Assembly (NCBI GenBank): GCA_030737835.1
Contig: CM060852.1
Location: 8,328,007 to 8,392,006, forward strand
Source: Acorus gramineus
Taxonomy: Eukaryota; Streptophyta; Magnoliopsida; Acorales; Acoraceae
DNA: 64,000 bases
Reading direction: 5' to 3'
The notes beneath the pieces were generated by a model. That model did no database searches and was not told the origin of the DNA. It saw only the letters and a list, made by a program, of their open reading frames with translations. Positions 12,518 to 23,869 of the stretch are shown here, piece by piece. Within the stretch, counting starts at the first letter, position 1. Every line of letters starts with the position of its first letter. The translations under genes and the position numbers were made by a program.

Positions 12518-13117
12518 ATGAATTCTTTGTCCCTGTTCAGTATAAACACTCATTTTCTTAATGGTGACGGGGAAGCACTGGTGATTGAGGAAGAGGCTGG
12601 ATCACAAGTACAAAGAAGTGGGGACACAAGGTCTTTTTTTTTCTTTTTCTTTTTGGCAAAAGGGACACAATGTCTTTGGACTATGGTAAAGCAAGTTGTC
12701 ATTTTTTTGAAATTGATTGATTTGATGACCTATTTATACATCATTTTTGGTTTTTTTGGTAGCACCGTGTGGATCTTGCCTTGAGATCAAAATTGACCAG
12801 ACAGACAAACCTTTTCCTTACCAAGCAGTATCATTGATTGATGCATCTGTGGTTGGGACTTGGTTATCACATAGGAAAGATTAGAGAGAAAAGTATAAAT
12901 GTTATTATGTTACGTTTAACTAACACAGATTGAGTTACATTTAATAATATAAAAACACACATCTACTTGTTCGTTCTTCACATCCATTTGATGAGGATAT
13001 ACATGCAGAAACATTTCAAGATAAAAAAAAATCTGAAGAAGAAAATAAACATCTAAAATGGGTGGTCTTGATATTGTAACACCACATCCACCACCACCAC
13101 CACCAACAACAATTACC
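12518..13117. promoter_or_regulatory. Upstream region of the NPH3-family gene
   Basis: About 600 bp between the decayed element and the start codon at 13118. The bases just before ATG are a CCACCACCACCACCAACAAC-type tract, typical of a plant 5' leader. No clear core promoter could be chosen among the A/T stretches. Confidence 0.3.
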
Positions 13118-16100
13118 ATGTCATCCAAAAAGCAATACCACCTCTCCAGTGCCATGAAGAGAACCAGTGAATGGTATGCTTTCTTGAATCCCATCTCCAT
13201 TTCAGTTTATTTTTTTCAATCTTTGTTGATATGAATAATTGGGTTTCCTTCAAAATTAAAGAACAAAAAGAAAGTGATATTGTGGTCATGATTTGTTGAA
13301 TCTGAACAGGATTTCATCACAAGAGATCCCCAGTGACATCACAGTACAGGCAGGAGGTACTGCTTTCTCCCTCCATAAGGTTTGCATCATTGTCTTCTGT
13401 TTCTATGTTCAAATAATGTGTTTTTAAGAGAGGATTCTCAATTTTTAGTAGCAAATGTTGGTTTTTGAAATCTGTACAAAGTGAAATAACTTCAATGGGG
13501 TTCTGATTGATCAGCTCCCATTGGTGTCAAAATGCGGTTACATAAGAAAACTAGTCTCCAAATCCAACCAACCCGACCTGTCGTTCATCGACATCCCCGA
13601 CATCCCCGGTGGCGCCGAATCGTTTGAATTGGTCGTCAAATTCTGTTACGGTATGAACATCGAAATAGACCCAATCAATGTTGCCGCCCTCCGATGCGCG
13701 GCCCAGTATCTAGAGATGGCTGAGGACTACTCACCCAACAATCTCATAAGTCATGTGGAGGCCTATATAGAACAAGTGGTGTTGTTGAGCCTCTCGAGCG
13801 GTGTCACCGTGCTTCATTGCTCGGAGAGTCTCCAACCTGTGGCGGATGAGGTGAAGCTGGTGAGCCGGTGCATTGAAGCGGTAGCATGCATTGCATGCAA
13901 TGAGTGCGATATGGGTTCATTTGAGGGGGCGGAGAGCGGGTTGGATGCGAAACCTGTTGTGGATTGGTGGGCGGAGGACTTGACGGTTCTTAGGATCGAT
14001 ATGTTTCAACGGGTGTTGATTGCGATGAATGGGAAGGGGCTTAGACCATACGCACTTGGTCCGCTTCTTATGTTATATGCACAGAAGTCTCTTCGAGGTT
14101 TGGTAAGCAATTCTTTCTGATATTATTTAATTCTGTTTATTCAATACAAATTTGTTATGTTTTCCGCAAGCAATTGATTCTAACATATATAGTCTATTCT
14201 GCTTATTCAATATAAATGTGTGATGTTATGGTAAGCAATTCATTCTAACATATAAGCTATTCTGCTTGTTCAATATAAATGTGTATTTTTGGTGAGACAT
14301 TGATTCTAACACACAAGCTATCCTTGTTGTTCAATATAAATGTGTGATGTTTTTTGTAACCATTTTTATCTGACATATATGCTATTCTGATTATTCAATA
14401 TAAATGTGTTATGTTTTTTATAAGCAATTGATTCTAACATATGATCTATTCTGGTTGTTCAATATAAATGTGTTATGTTTATGGTAAGCAATATTTTCTA
14501 ACATATAAGCTATTACGTTTATTCAATATAAATGTGCTATGTTTTTGGTGAGCAATTGATTCTACTTTCTTCCTTATATTCAATTCGGATTCTTTAATAC
14601 AAATTGTATTATGTTTTTTTTTCCTAAGCAATTTATTCTACCATAAAGCTATTTTGTTTATTCAGTATAAATGTGTTATGTTTTTGGTAAGCAATTGGTT
14701 CTAACATATAAGCTATTCTGCTTGTTCAATATAAATGTGTGAGCAATTTATTCTAACATATAAGCTATTCTGCTTGTTCAATATAAGTGTGTTATATTTT
14801 TGGTGATTTTAACATATAAGCTATTCTGCTTGTTCAATATAATTGTGTTATGTAGTGTGTACTTCATGTATCAATTTGAATCTAGGACATATTTGGCAAG
14901 GGAAAGAAGAAAATGGATCCTAAGCTGGAGCATGAGAAGCGAGTAATTCTTGAAACAATAGTGAGTCTTCTTCCCAGAGAGAGGGATGCGATGTCGGTGA
15001 GCTTCTTATCAATGCTCTTGCGATCGGCTACGTATCTCGAAACGACTGTGGCTTGCAGGCTGGACCTTGAGAAGCGTATGGGGCTACAGCTCGGGCAGGC
15101 TGTGCTTGATGACCTGCTTATCCCGTCGGCCTCCTTCGTGGGGGACACGGTTTTTGATGTGGATGCCGTGCAAAGGATACTTGTGAATTATTTGGAAAAT
15201 GAAGCGGAAGGTGCGAGATTGGGGTACAACACGGATGATGGCTTTTCATCTCCTCCTCCGATGATGACGAGTTATATGGAGCAGGTTGGGAGGTTGATGG
15301 AGAGCTATCTTTCGGAGATTGCTTCGGATCCAAACTTGACAGTCTCAAGATTTATCGGTCTAGCTGAATTGATACCGGAACAATCGAGGATCACAGAGGA
15401 TGGGATGTACAGAGCAATTGATATTTATTTGAAGGTATGTAGTGCAATCTCTCTTGTTTAAGATGGCGTTTGAAACCCGTTTGAAAAGGGAGATTTTCAC
15501 CAAAAGCTGCTTTTGAATTTGATTTCCAAGAATCATACTTTTGTTAGACTCCTAAATACATCTCTTTCCACTGTTAATAATTAAAAGCTGTAATTTTGCT
15601 TTATTAAAAAGCTACAACTCTTTGGGGTGTTTGGAAAGATGTTTGCATTAAGTTTATTATTGTAAAACAGAATCAATAAAATGTGTGTTCTAATGCTACC
15701 TAAGATACATCTTGTCAATATGGAATAGTTTGTCTTGTTTTCGGATGCTACAAATGGGAAGAACAGTAGTCTGCAAGCATGCCAAACCATGCTTCAATAT
15801 CTCTGGGAGTCAAATAGCCAAGCTCTTTCTTTTAACCAATTATTTCATTTTCTTAGTATTCTGTTTTTGTTGATTGTTGCTGTAAGTATAAGGGATGGAA
15901 TTTGCTGGTTGACTTACCAAAAATGTAATTGTGTTTACAACTCTTGAAGTTGTGTAACCAAGTCTTCTGTTCTAGCAATCATGTCAATTCTTGGTGTTCT
16001 TACGTTGTTTGTGCTGTGAGTAGAAAGAACTGTATTTCAACCACCAAAAAATCATGAAAGAATGGAATTCACAATTTTACTTGTAACACTTGTAAATCAA

Positions 16101-16741
16101 CATCATTTATCTATCTGCACAGTGATCATTTACAAATCAATACCTTTCATGTTCTAAACAACATTTTCTTAGTTGGGTACATTTTGTTTGCTCCTGTTGA
16201 TTTTTTACCCTAAGCAACCATCACTGCTAAAACTGTGCAGGCTCATCCTGATTTGACTGAGGTAGAGAGGAAAAAAGTGTGCACATTGATGGACTGCCAA
16301 AAGCTCTCTCGAGAAGCCTGTGCACACGCTGCTCAGAATGATAGACTTCCAGTACAAACTGTTGTACAGGTTATGTATTACGAGCAGCAACGCCTTCGGA
16401 ACACGATGAATGGAGGACTAATTGGAGGGGAATCTCCTGCCCCATCCCACAAGTCTACTACACCTGCCACTAACACTCAAGCCGATGAGATATTGAAATT
16501 ACGTAGGGAGAATCAGGACTTGAAAATGGAGGTGGTGAGGATGCGAATGCTAATGAAAGAGCTCGAGAAGCCTTCAGCGAGAATTCCGTTTTCGCAGAAG
16601 CCTCCACTGCCAAAGAAGTCATTTATTAAATCTGTATCAAACAAGCTTGGGAGACTCTACCCTTTCTTGTCTGATGGCAAGACTACGAGCACCAGTGGAA
16701 AGACAAGACCAAGCAAAAACTGGAGGCATTCAATCTCGTGA
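13118..16741 (+). CDS. NPH3/RPT2-like BTB-POZ protein (At5g67385 type)
   Basis: Five exons splice in phase to 587 aa: 13118-13173, 13310-13379, 13515-14102, 14886-15434 and 16241-16741. NPH3-family proteins act at the plasma membrane as adaptors for CUL3 ubiquitin ligases in blue-light or auxin-transport signalling. The BTB fold covers roughly residues 19-130 (WISSQEIPSDITVQAGGTAF, then FELVVKFCYG and ALRCAAQYLEM). The NPH3 domain starts at about residue 193 (WWAEDL) and includes YRAIDIYLKAHP across the exon 4/5 junction and DCQKLS plus RLPVQTVVQVMYYEQ. A coiled coil (about 502-531, ILKLRRENQDLKMEV) follows. The C-terminus WRHSIS has an antepenultimate Ser, as in the 14-3-3 site reported for NPH3. 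Start chosen at the first ATG of MSSKKQYHLSSAMKRTSEW, which matches At5g67385 from memory. Intron 3 is a minisatellite. Confidence 0.95.
14103..14860 (+). repeat. Intron-filling minisatellite with donor-like GTAAGC units
   Basis: Nearly all of intron 3 (14103-14885) is about 12 degenerate units of roughly 55-70 bp. Each carries a GTAAGCAATTGATTCTAAC-like stretch, then ATATAAGCTATTCTGCTTG, then TTCAATATAAATGTGTTATG. The first unit begins at the true splice donor (GTAAGCAATT at 14103). GTAAGC recurs at 14231, 14484 and 14687, and GTGAGC at 14548 and 14739, each a potential cryptic donor. Confidence 0.92.
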
Positions 16742-16953
16742 GAAACCACCATCTTGGGAGGACTACTTGTCCTCAGATTTCATGCATCGGGTTCCATTTC
16801 CATACATACATTGTACAGTATTATTTACATCCCCCCTGAATACTGTTTTGGGTGATATATGAAGGTCTAGTTAGCTTCTTGTGTACATTTTGGTGTTCCT
16901 GTGTTGCTATATATGTAAATGATTATTGCAGTAATTTCAAGTATAAATCATAG
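16742..16953 (+). other. Probable 3' UTR of the NPH3-family gene
   Basis: The sequence after the stop is T-rich with TGTACATTTTGGTGTTCCTG and TATATATGTAAATG, typical of plant 3' ends. It runs directly into the poly(A)-tailed insertion at 16954, so the insertion may lie in or just beyond the transcript end. Confidence 0.4.
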
Positions 16954-17060
16954 TGGGACTGGGGCAAATAGGTAAAGGTATCCTTTTCAGCTTGGCCGTA
17001 ACTCATAAGGTCAGCCATGGAGGTCCCTCCGATACCAAAAAAAAAAAAAAAAAAAAAAAG
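16954..17060 (+). mobile_element. Short poly(A)-tailed retro-insertion, SINE-like
   Basis: An insert of about 83 bp plus a run of 23 A (17037-17059) is flanked by AGTATAAATCATAG (16940-16953) and AGTGTAAATCATAG (17061-17074), a 14-bp direct repeat with one mismatch. A poly(A) tail and a duplication of this length indicate target-primed reverse transcription. The body (AGCTTGGCCGTAACTCATAA, GTCAGCCATGGAGGTCCCTC) shows no clear A/B boxes, so the source RNA is unknown: a 5'-truncated SINE, a LINE tail or a processed small RNA. Confidence 0.7.
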
Positions 17061-17074
17061 AGTGTAAATCATAG

Positions 17075-18542
17075 ATGGTATTAATGGAGTTTCTATACTC
17101 GATTTATAATGTCATGTGTTATTACATACATCCGAGACATCAAAATGAATGGAGATATGCCACAATGTAATTGCTCACCACCTAGACGAAACTTGAACAG
17201 GATCTGATCTTGGGTTAGATTGTTATTTTCCTAAATCGAACTAGATCTTATAAATATAAGAAGCGAACATAAAAGATATTTGTGGCTGAGTGAAAAATTC
17301 CTTCTTTGTTTTGCTCTTTTTTTTTTATTTTTATTAATAATGTATACTTATATTTCATTCATCAAATTTAATGTACTAGTATTGTTCACTCCACATGTAT
17401 GGATTGATGGTTGGGTTTGTGCTCAATGAGAGGGAATCCCAGCAAAATGGTTGGTGATGGTGATAAAGTTATGGTGGAGCCTAGTATGGCTTGGATGACC
17501 ATGACCTGTTAGTTTTTTTTTTTTTTTTTTTTAGAGCCTTCTTGAGAAGGGTTATTTTCACACATATTTACATAGTTCGGCCTAAGCCTACATCTAGAGG
17601 GTAAAAATAAATAATATACTAAGAGATAGACTTTATCCAAACAGTTAAAATCTTAACTAACCCAGTCCATTGGGTGTCACTATGATTTCATCATAGCCTT
17701 CTGATATGGGTGCACCGGATACATAATCACAACAATTGGTAACAGTTTCTGCCAGAGTAGAACCAAAATGAAATGAATATTGCTCTAGCAAACTATCAGA
17801 ACTAAACTTTATTTTTATCCCCTATGTATATGATGTAGTCAATCTTCTGCTGAACCAATTCCCTGCATTGAATGATTTTCTTCCCCAAGAGGAAGAGTTG
17901 TCAGCCTTTTTGTCCCAGATTGATTTTCCTACATATTTGTAGTATTTCTACTTTATTCAATTAAACTACCTATAACCACCTCTCGGAATCTGACTCTTAT
18001 TTCTGTTTGGTTCCAGTCTGTCTTTTTATGCCTTTTATGTCTTGCTCAATTCATATTTACTGAATCAATTTTAAGATTTCTCTCTTTTTATGGAGGTATC
18101 ATATTTAACGAAAGTAGGTCGACTTATATATAACAATCACAAATTTAGTTAGATTTGATTATAGATTTAGGTAGAATCTCAAGTACATCTATATCACCAA
18201 CTATACCTTTGACTAATTGCAAGTCGAAATCCAACCAAACTTTTGACAAATGTAACATGAATCACAATAAACTGACATCATATTAATATGTTATGAACGT
18301 TTGAAATCATTTGCTTGATACCGGCCATTTCAGTATCTTTGATCCTTGGATCTCTAAAACCATGCTCAGACAATAAAATGGATCATCTTAAGTAACATTG
18401 CCCCAAATTTATGTGAAGCAGAAACTACTTCTCTGCTTCAGTGATTCAACTATGGAAATTTGATTCATCCAAATCTAATGATACAAGGAAATGATTTTTT
18501 CTCACAAACATAAAGAGAAAAAATCTTTCAACACCTACAATT
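17075..18542. other. Intergenic DNA between two convergent genes
   Basis: No exon or element boundary could be supported. There are T-runs at 17514-17532 and scattered AATAAA-like signals. The last 100-200 bp probably form the 3' UTR of the minus-strand gene ending at 18543. Confidence 0.45.
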
Positions 18543-19196
18543 TCAAGTTGTACTTAGACTCAGACCATGGAACAGCCAAGGAGGCTGCTTTACAGTATCC
18601 TGTCTAAGTAGTTCACTTTGGTATCCCATGCTCAAGTTTTCATATTGTTGTAGCCCCCAATCACAGTTCATGAACTCTGTCGCGTTCGTCCTCTGATGGT
18701 TCACACATTCCGAGGAAGATGAAGAGATGCTCGCACCGGAATCCGTGCCCGCCGATGTCTCTTGCTTCTTTCTGTATGTGCTGCCTCCCCTGCCCAATGT
18801 AAGCTCAATTTCACTCTCTTCAATCGCAACCATTACATCTCTAGTTTCAGCTTCGTCGGCCTCTTCGGGTGGGAGTTCAAGGTCAAGCAATTGACATGTC
18901 ATCTGCCTGTTATTACAGTTATTATCGGAGTGATTTAGATCAGCTTCGATATAAGCAGGTATTCTTTGTCCTTTCAATACATTGTTCTTCATGTCATTCA
19001 TCAACACTTTCTGGATTCGATAAAGGCGATGAAGCTCGTAGACCTGCATTATATGATAAATGAGATTCCAAATTCTAAAATGAAACTTAAAAATGAAGTG
19101 GGTAACAAAAATTACCTGCTCTTTTAATGTTTGTTCATGCCTTAACATGATCATCTTCAGGAATTCTTTATCGTACTTCTTCAGAATCCTCTCCAT
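18543..19196 (-). CDS. Small DUF863-like protein with LHRLYR and EAR-like motifs
   Basis: Two exons on the minus strand, 19196-19116 and 19043-18543, remove a 72-bp GT-AG intron and give 193 aa. The open frame also runs through the intron, but the intron part (VIFVTHFIFKFHFRIW) looks non-coding. Seen: MERILKKYDKEFLKMIMLRH, then EQVYELHRLYRIQKVLM across the junction, a motif shared with plant DUF863-type proteins; LDLEL at residues 80-84, matching the EAR repression pattern LxLxL; ELTLGRGG near 107-113; and a Ser-rich stretch followed by a C-terminus PPWLFHGLSLSTT. Biochemical function is not known to me. The EAR-like motif suggests, but does not show, a corepressor-linked role. Confidence 0.8.
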   Translation of the reverse strand: MERILKKYDKEFLKMIMLRHEQTLKEQVIFVTHFIFKFHFRIWNLIYHIMQVYELHRLYRIQKVLMNDMKNNVLKGQRIPAYIEADLNHSDNNCNNRQMTCQLLDLELPPEEADEAETRDVMVAIEESEIELTLGRGGSTYRKKQETSAGTDSGASISSSSSECVNHQRTNATEFMNCDWGLQQYENLSMGYQSELLRQDTVKQPPWLFHGLSLSTT

Positions 19197-19738
19197 CAGC
19201 CCTTTTAAATCTCAACAAGCCTTTAATTGTCAACTTCTTGAAACAAAGAGATTATGACACTGAAATTTTTTTTGGCCTTGGCTCAATTTTTATGTCAAAA
19301 AACCTGTCAATATGAAAATTTCAAGTGCATTAGTATTGCAAACATCTGTTCAATATAGAGAATTGGTTGGTTCTGTTTTAATCAGACTCTGACATCTTTG
19401 TAAGATGAGTAACATAAAAGACAGGAAGACTGGAAACTAGTCCAAACAATCAGATTCACAAGTCTCATAAAACCCGTAAAACGATCTTCTTTGAATCTCT
19501 GTATAACAGACATAATACAATATTCACTCCCAAGGCTGATAACCCACAAAAAAATAAATAAAAAATAAAAAAACAACTGTGATGAAGAAATGTAACATAA
19601 CTGAATTCAGACCAAACAAAAAAGGCAATGAAGAATAAACCGACATCTTTGCGTTATTCTCATTTAGATATTCAGTTCAAGATCATCTTAAATTCATGAA
19701 AACCATCACAAGAAAAGTAAAGAAGAAGAGTTTCTTAC
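19197..19738 (-). other. Likely 5' UTR intron of the LHRLYR-motif gene
   Basis: On the minus strand a good donor (AAAGGTAAGAAAC, GT at 19738-19737) lies about 540 bp upstream of the ATG at 19196, and an acceptor-like TTTAAAAG lies just before GGCTGATGGAG. The region between is T-rich on the minus strand, as expected of a plant intron. The leader exon would lie in the CT/GA-rich stretch at about 19740-19880. Inferred from splice signals only. Confidence 0.45.
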
Positions 19739-19740
19739 CT

Positions 19741-20573
19741 TTAGTATCTTATCAGCTCCAATTCACATGTTATGAGGAGAGACAAAGTTTCCAAATGAAT
19801 GGGCAGAGATCAGAAGGAGTTTTAAAAGGGTGGAGTTGAGAGATTCTCTCCTCTCACTCTCAGACAGACTGGAATTGAATATAACAGAAGACAAGTCACA
19901 AAGTTTAGGTGAGCCAATGTAGTTTCAAGTATATGCACCCACAAACAGACAAACAATGGAAACAATATTTTAATAACAATCCATACATAAATAATTGGAA
20001 GACTCTATCACTTTATCATTGTTGATAACTAGAAAAAAAAAAAAAAAAGCACAATCACTGCCCCAGAAAACCAAATAGAGTAAAACAGACACAACTGACA
20101 GCTAAAACTGTTGTGGGTGACTCACATGTGCCTCAAAGAATTCCTTGAATCATTACCAGTTGTCCCTAAACCTATGTTTCAATTTTTTTAATGGTAGGGC
20201 TGATACATTGTGTCATCCCCGGTTTGATTCAAGAATAAGTTATCCAGCTATCTATGAAAAAGTTACAAGGGATAGAAGGGAATCAGATGATTTTATGTTT
20301 GATTGTTTCTCTTTTTTCAACACTGATAAATTTTTATCTTTTGTGTTTGTTTTATTAGTATGTGGTTATAAACTTGGATGTATAAATAAGAATATATTAT
20401 ATCTACCTCTTCAAATATAATTATCATAATTTATTCTAACATATTCAAATATAATTATTCCGATTTATCTATGCTCAACAAACACTTTTTTTTAATGGTT
20501 AAATTTATTCTAACCTTTTTCACTATCTTATTCTTGAAATGGCGTATGTATACTGTGTATTGAATGTACATTA
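19741..20573. other. Upstream flank of the minus-strand gene, no other gene
   Basis: A GA/CT-rich patch (19845-19875, minus-strand GAGAGTGAGAGGAGAGAATC) is typical of plant promoters or leaders. A pair of A-runs lies at 20033-20048. The rest is unremarkable AT-rich DNA. Confidence 0.35.
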
Positions 20574-21025
20574 GCCTCCGTTTAAAACGAGAATAAGATT
20601 TATTCTTGGGTATACATTTATCCAAGCATAAGTGAGTATAAATAAAGATAAAATGATTTTGTGTTTGGTTGTGTTTTGAATTATTCTAGTTGGTAAACGT
20701 AAGAATAAATGTTTTATTGTTTGGGTAAAATGTAAATAAAGTATGAATAATGATTTATAAAATGTGAAAAAATAATGATAGTTGATTTGACAGGTGATTT
20801 ATAAAAGGTGATGACAGTTGATTTGACAGTGGACTCATATATTTTTTGAATGAAAAAATCTATAATAACTTTAATTTCAAGAACTGATTGGAATTCATAT
20901 ATTAATTTATATCAGTTTATTTTAATATATTTTATCAGAAGTTATCTGAAATTTTTAAATCCTTTTTATCTCTTATTCAAAGTTATCTGAGATTATTTGA
21001 AGGCTTATTCTCAAATAAACGGGTG
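20574..21025. mobile_element. MITE of the intron-1 family
   Basis: The left end GCCTCCGTTTAAAACGAGAA and the right end, on the minus strand, GCACCCGTTTATTTGAGAAT, form an inverted repeat. The interior shares TTTGGTTGTGTTTTGAATTA and GTAAAATGTAAATAAAG with 5311-5728. The flanks (TTA left, TAG right) do not give a perfect target duplication. Confidence 0.6.
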
Positions 21026-21375
21026 CTAGAAATGCATGCGTAAATAAGAGCCGTGAACAGTGGGAAGATTTAAGAGACAGCTATTCATGTCTTTATCTTG
21101 TCTGTGCATGAAATATGGATACATGCATCTGCAAAGTGACAGTACTGCTTATCTTGTCTTCATGCATTTATTGAAGGAAAAGTGGGTGGTATATTCCTTG
21201 CATTTACAATAACATGACATCATATTTTATCATTGTTTTTGCCAAAAAGAAAAAAAAGCAGGTGCTAAACATCTCCTCAATTCAATCATTAAAAAAAAAA
21301 AAAAGAGTGTGCACGGTAAAACACATGTCCTTTTTGTATTAAAAATAAAAACTCATATTTTTATAAAATATATAA

Positions 21376-21668
21376 GGTAGTGTTTGAAAACATAGTTTAA
21401 AAAGTAATTTTTAGTTTTTGTAGTTTTATACACATCTTCTGAGAGTGTATTGATGATGATTTAAAGGTGTAATGATGATGACTGCTTTATAAAACATAGA
21501 TTTTGATGTACATTTTAGAGATAAAATCTAGTAATGATGATGTATTTAAGTTGATTCGTTTGATAACAGCATTTAACTTTTAACTTTTAAATAATGATGT
21601 ATTTGAATTGATGTGACCCAAAAAACTAAAAGCTATTTTTGAGATTTGTTGCCAAACATGATAGAGAC
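21376..21668. mobile_element. Small inverted-repeat element (about 290 bp)
   Basis: The left end GGTAGTGTTTGAAAACATAG pairs with the right end read on the minus strand (CTATCATGTTTGGCAACAAA). Both sides continue into a TTTTTAGTTTTTG-like stretch. Internal GATGATGATT/AATGATGATG motifs are repeated. The superfamily is not clear because no target duplication was found. Confidence 0.5.
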
Positions 21669-21739
21669 TACCCATAAATTTATTATAAGACAATAACACC
21701 TATTTTTTATATATATACATAACTACTCTTTTTTTTTTT

Positions 21740-22195
21740 TGGTTCTCATCTTTAAGCTATGTTTGCATCAACGTTGAAGCCGCTTTTTGGTAGGTCGACG
21801 CATAGTAAACTCGTTGCCAAACACTAAGCGCGTTCGCGTTCAACCACCCCTCCCCACGTTGAACGCCTATTTTACCGTGTCTTTTGCCAACGCTTTGAAA
21901 AACCGTTTCGACGTTTCTTCCATGCTTCGACAAATGCGACGGCCCGAGAGACGAATCCAAACGAAGTCTTATCCTAAGGCTTCATTTGACAAACAACACG
22001 TTCGTGTAGGCGGGGTTTCAACATGCCCGGGTGGGGGGGGGGGGAGCGGTGCTTTGAGACATCGGAGGAACACACGTAAATACACATGTGACAAGATGAT
22101 CACAGGTGCTCAACGCGAACCACGAAAGCCCGTTTGTTTGCTCACTCGAGTTCGTGGGGCCCAGCAACACTAACGCTGTTGAACCGCTTGAAACT
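21740..22195. other. Locally GC-richer intergenic block
   Basis: About 450 bp with higher GC than its flanks, including ACTAAGCGCGTTCGCGTTCA and a run of 12 G (22032-22043). A 128-codon plus-strand frame (21787-22173) has no family motif and is crossed by the G-run, so it is not called. The G-run region resembles a block at 53905-54015 and may be part of a repeat family. Confidence 0.35.
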
Positions 22196-23410
22196 AAATC
22201 ATGTAATGAAACTATATCTTTATGAAAATAAATAATATAAACTAATAAATTGAATTTACCCTTTTGTGCTAAAAACAAGAACTTATGTTACATCTAGAAA
22301 ATATAATACACATCATTGAACAAAATTAGAATGTGCGTGACGTTGTATATGAGATTGCATGTAACAACACTTTTTTTTTTTTAAAAAAAGCCAAGCCGAA
22401 TTAATTTGACAATTAATTTCAAATTCACTTTATTCTCGTCTCAAATCTTTCTTTCAAATAAAGCCTCTCTTTCACAAGCACACATTTCCCCCCTCAATTT
22501 TCAATGTCAATTAGTAGGTCAAAAACACAAATTCAAAGATGCAAATGTGAAGCACAGTAAGAGTAGGTACATTTTCACAGTGGTAGGCCATTGACATTGT
22601 CGCCACATACTGGACCAAGTGCGCATATCCTTGCTGTCCTTGTTGCATTGGTCAATGCATCCAAACAGAGCATATAGAATGAGAAGAAAATTGTGTTCAT
22701 CATGGACTCTCAAATATTTTATTTTATATATATTTATTTGAAATGCTTATATACATATATATGCCATGCTGAGATGAGATGGGTCACATGTTTAAATGGG
22801 TTTGCTGTTCCAACAATCTCTGTTGTTATTCTCTGATGAAAAAATAAAAAGTTAAGTTTTTCTTCTGTGGATGTTCAATGAAGAGCCGACATGTGTGCAC
22901 GCGCTGCCGGTCCAATTCAGGGCTTTGTTTTTTCAGGTGGGCCCCAAATAGGCCTCGGAGCAGGAGCCCACGGGCTTCAGTTCTTGTTTTCTTGGGCCCC
23001 ACCCACTGTTTTTTTTATTATTTGTTTATTTATTTATAATTTTTTTATATAAAATATTAATTTTTTCTTTAAAATGAACTGGTAGGCTAAAAAGGAATAC
23101 AGTTAAAAGGAAAAACAAACAAACTAAATAAATGAAGGGAGAGAATATGAAATAGATTAAGTGACGAAATTCATTTCCCTCTCTCCTAACAAAAACTGCA
23201 TTAGGAAGCCATAATCAAAGTCCGGTGCACACCCTTATCAATGCACCCTTATCTTCACAGAAGCATCCCCAAACCACAATGAAACCTTTTGCATTCTCTC
23301 AAATGCCATCTGCTGTGACAATTGAGCCCCCAAACAAAGCCTTGTTTTGCTCAACCCGCTAAGGCCAAAAGACAGGCAGGGAAAAGGAGCATGTATATCT
23401 TACCATGAAC
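22196..23410. other. Intergenic DNA, no gene seen
   Basis: AT-rich sequence with a short GC-rich patch at 22890-23010 (GGTGGGCCCCAAATAGGCCT and a related inverted TTGGGCCCCACCC). No exon, RNA gene or element boundary could be supported. Confidence 0.5.
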
Positions 23411-23418
23411 GTTGCGGG

Positions 23419-23869
23419 TAGGGCTGGTAAACGAGCCGAGCAGCTCGGGCTCGGCTCGGTTAAAGCTCGCTCAGGCTCGTTCGGTTAGACAAACGAGCCG
23501 AGCTTGAACAATTTTTAAAGCTCGGTTTGTAAACGAGCCGAGCCCGAGCCGAGCCCGAGCCCGAACTTATGTTACTTTCACATGTATAAGGTGTTGTGAT
23601 TTATGAAATGTGACTTCTTAAATGCTAAACAAGATTTTTTTTAGCTAAACGAGCCCGAGCCGAGCCTTGATTCGAGCTTCAGCTTGGCTTGTTTAACAAA
23701 CGAGCCGAGCCGAGCTTTAACCGAGCTTTTCACGAGCCCAACGAGCCGAGCTTGAACACAAAATGAAGCTCGTTCCCGAGCCGAGTCGAGCCCGAGCCGA
23801 GCCTGATACTAAACGAGTCGAGCCTGAGCAGGTCAAAGCTCGGCTCGTTCGGCTCGTTTACCACCCCTA
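23419..23869. mobile_element. hAT-like MITE rich in GAGCCGAGC motifs, copy 1
   Basis: The termini are TAGGGCTGGTAAACGAGCCG on the left and, on the minus strand, TAGGGGTGGTAAACGAGCCG on the right. The flanks GTTGCGGG (23411-23418) and GATGCGCG (23870-23877) match at six of eight positions, suggesting an aged 8-bp duplication. Both arms consist of CGAGCC/GGCTCG repeats. The AT-rich middle (TATGTTACTTTCACATGTAT, TGTGATTTATGAAATGTGAC) is shared, inverted, with 34711-35199. Non-coding. Confidence 0.85.

Noticed and set aside
14882-15348. Minus-strand frames across NPH3 exon 4
   Set aside because: The plus strand encodes conserved NPH3-domain sequence with exact splice junctions; the antisense frames are shadows.
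21787-22173. A 128-codon plus-strand frame in a GC-richer block
   Set aside because: It has no recognisable motif, includes a Gly run from a poly-G tract, and shows no supporting splice or start signals.
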